In this document: piece by piece, positions 62,247 through 64,000 of the stretch
Position numbering within the stretch: position 1 is the first letter of the stretch
How the letters are laid out: the number at the start of each line of letters is the position of its first letter
Source: Sipunculus nudus
Taxonomy: Eukaryota > Annelida > Sipuncula > Golfingiida > Sipunculidae
Length of the DNA stretch: 64,000 nucleotides
Assembly (NCBI GenBank): GCA_026874595.1
Contig: CM049307.1
Location: forward strand, 7,341,579-7,405,578
Reading direction: 5' to 3'
Notes under the pieces: generated by a model
What the model saw: the letters and a program-made list of their open reading frames with translations, nothing else
Database searches by the model: none
Told to the model about the DNA's origin: nothing
Position numbers and translations under genes: made by a program

Positions 62247-64000
62247 AATATAAATTGAACTTTAATGGCCTTGTTTTTGCAGAAGCAAAAATAGATGGCT
62301 TCCCGAAACGGTCATCAAATTTTGGATTGAGGGTTGGGAGGTGGTGAAAAATATGCATAAGTTCAAAAAGGTATGGCCTTTCAAAAAACATACAATACAC
62401 AGATTAACTTCAAAGATAAAGGTCAAGTTCACAAGTTTTGAAACTCTTCCATGAACGTCATAAGGATCACAATGATTCTAGATAAGATTTCAGCAGATTT
62501 GGCCGGAGAGATGAAGAGCAAGGTCACGCGTTCTTGGAGAATAAGATGGGAATTGCTTTATAAATCAGAAGAAAAAATATACAGCAATTAAAAAAAGGTT
62601 AAAGGGGTCATAATAACCTTAGAATCTCACAGAATCAATCTTGAAGATGAAGGTCAACAGATTTTTAACTTGTCTGAGAACATGATATACTGCAATAATG
62701 GTATACTGCTTTACTGAATTACAATGCAATTATGTTATCTTTAATGCTTTCATTAACAACAGGTAACTATTATTTTGAATAAGCATTTTCAAGCAGAGAT
62801 TTATTAATTAAGATCACAAACTGTAACTATTAAATTTACACAGCATCGTGCAGAGCAATTGATTGAAGAGAGAACCAGAACAGTGATACATAATTTTATT
62901 CATATTTGGAATTGGCAGGTTAATAGAGACACTTGGCAGCACAGGGTCATATAAAATACAAAGCAGCACATACAGCAGGGGTAACACTGGTGTAAACAGG
63001 CTTTTTGATTCATATGCCAAAATGAAATTCATAAGTAAACATGTTACAGAAGTAAACTCCTACACAGTGGAGCCTCCCAATCCTGTACACCCACCCATGT
63101 GACCTAGTTTTTAGCCAGTTCCAGCTTTGTACCCCTGTTGGGGAGATTACAGAGCAGGACCTACTTTGTTAGACCACCTCGTGTCTGTAGCAGGAAGGTG
63201 CCAGCATTAAACAGTACACATACAGGTGTTTCTCAGTACATATTTAACACTAATAAACCTGATCCATTCTAATATGCTATGTGACAATTTTCAGTTTTCC
63301 TGTTTCAGTGTACACCCTTTCATGAAATATGAAAAAAATACTGAACTTGTATTCAATGATGTCAGTGTTTAATGGAAGAAAATGTCTTGTGAGGAGAGAA
63401 AGCAGGTAAACCAGTCACCAAGGCTGTTTCAGATTATCCGTCTAGGTGTCCCTGTATTTAATAAATGGTTAGGTGAAAACAAGTATATTCCTTAATTAAT
63501 TTTTCAGTCCATTAGTGAAAAACAAATATATTTCAGCACAAATTTGGAAACCAAATGATGATATGCTAAGAATATTTGGATATACCTAAAAGAAAATTCT
63601 TTGTTAATCACCAGATAATTTTACCACTCTCAGGACTGCAGTTGACCTTAAGGAAACTTTACAATTGCTCTAAGAGGGAGAGAAAGGTGAATGAAAAGAA
63701 ATTAATTAAATCAAGAAGCTTTTTAATCTACTAAATTATTACAAATTACCAAATATCAGGTATAAGTTCATATTTTATTTGTAATCAAACCCCTGATTAA
63801 ATGATGTGTGAGGTACGGTACTCATTTTTATGTTGGCATCCAGTGAATGTGATACTGCTCTTAACAATCTTTTGTTTCTGGACATTAATTTCACAGGGTC
63901 ATTTTCTACTGATCTCATTTACTTATTCCCTTGTCTACTAGATCTAATGGAAACCCTTAGCAACAACAATATCACACACAGGAAAAAGCAAAACAAACTC
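62247..64000. other. Unassigned right flank
   Basis: AT-rich DNA with no gene, RNA or strong repeat recognised. A frame at 62814-63032 (minus) has no known domain. Confidence 0.5.

Overview
The window looks like nuclear DNA from a lophotrochozoan animal, most likely a bivalve mollusc. The reasons are one multi-exon gene with GT-AG introns and an animal/fungal-type protein, an AT-rich background, abundant microsatellites, tRNA-derived SINEs, and repeats that open with a short hairpin followed by GTCCGTCGTCCGTCC-like heads and tandem cores. I link that repeat style to bivalve 'pearl'/Helitron-like non-autonomous elements from general knowledge; no search was run. Species is not determinable.

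The one confidently recognised gene is ABAT (4-aminobutyrate aminotransferase, GABA transaminase) on the + strand. Eleven exons from 20670 to 48496 join without a phase conflict into 434 codons plus stop, covering the whole catalytic domain. The N-terminal part (mitochondrial presequence and roughly the first 65 residues in the human protein) is not securely found; a possible upstream exon lies at 7324-7386.

Layout. 1-2770: AT-rich DNA with two TATTAC microsatellites and an inverted-repeat block. 2771-6182: one repeat element (family C) apparently interrupted by another (family B, 280-bp tandem core). 6183-10560: mostly unrecognised, with a SINE and a 178-bp near-perfect tandem duplication. 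10561-20145: repeat families D and E, one pogo-like DNA transposon relic, and a block rich in AGGTCA direct repeats. 20186-20536: a reverse SINE and a segment also present at 57271. 20670-48496: ABAT. Its introns carry a 56-bp array, a pogo/Tigger relic with an HTH reading frame, a reverse D element, a C plus reverse B pair, an approximately 7.6-kb array of 92-bp units, and a Mutator-like (MULE) relic plus a D element. 48497-51620: 3' flank/UTR with no repeat recognised. 51621-64000: further C, B and F copies, microsatellites and a 35-bp minisatellite.

The most striking observation is that the two large intronic minisatellites of ABAT both start exactly at a 5' splice site and repeat that splice donor: 25 extra copies after the first in-window exon (including 28 nt of coding sequence each) and roughly 82 after the exon holding the PLP lysine. 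The second is a structural theme in the dispersed repeats: different families share a terminal hairpin with a 3-5-nt loop, with apparent stem covariation between related heads, and an internal palindrome centred on GGTGGCGCCACC that reaches 20 bp in family E.
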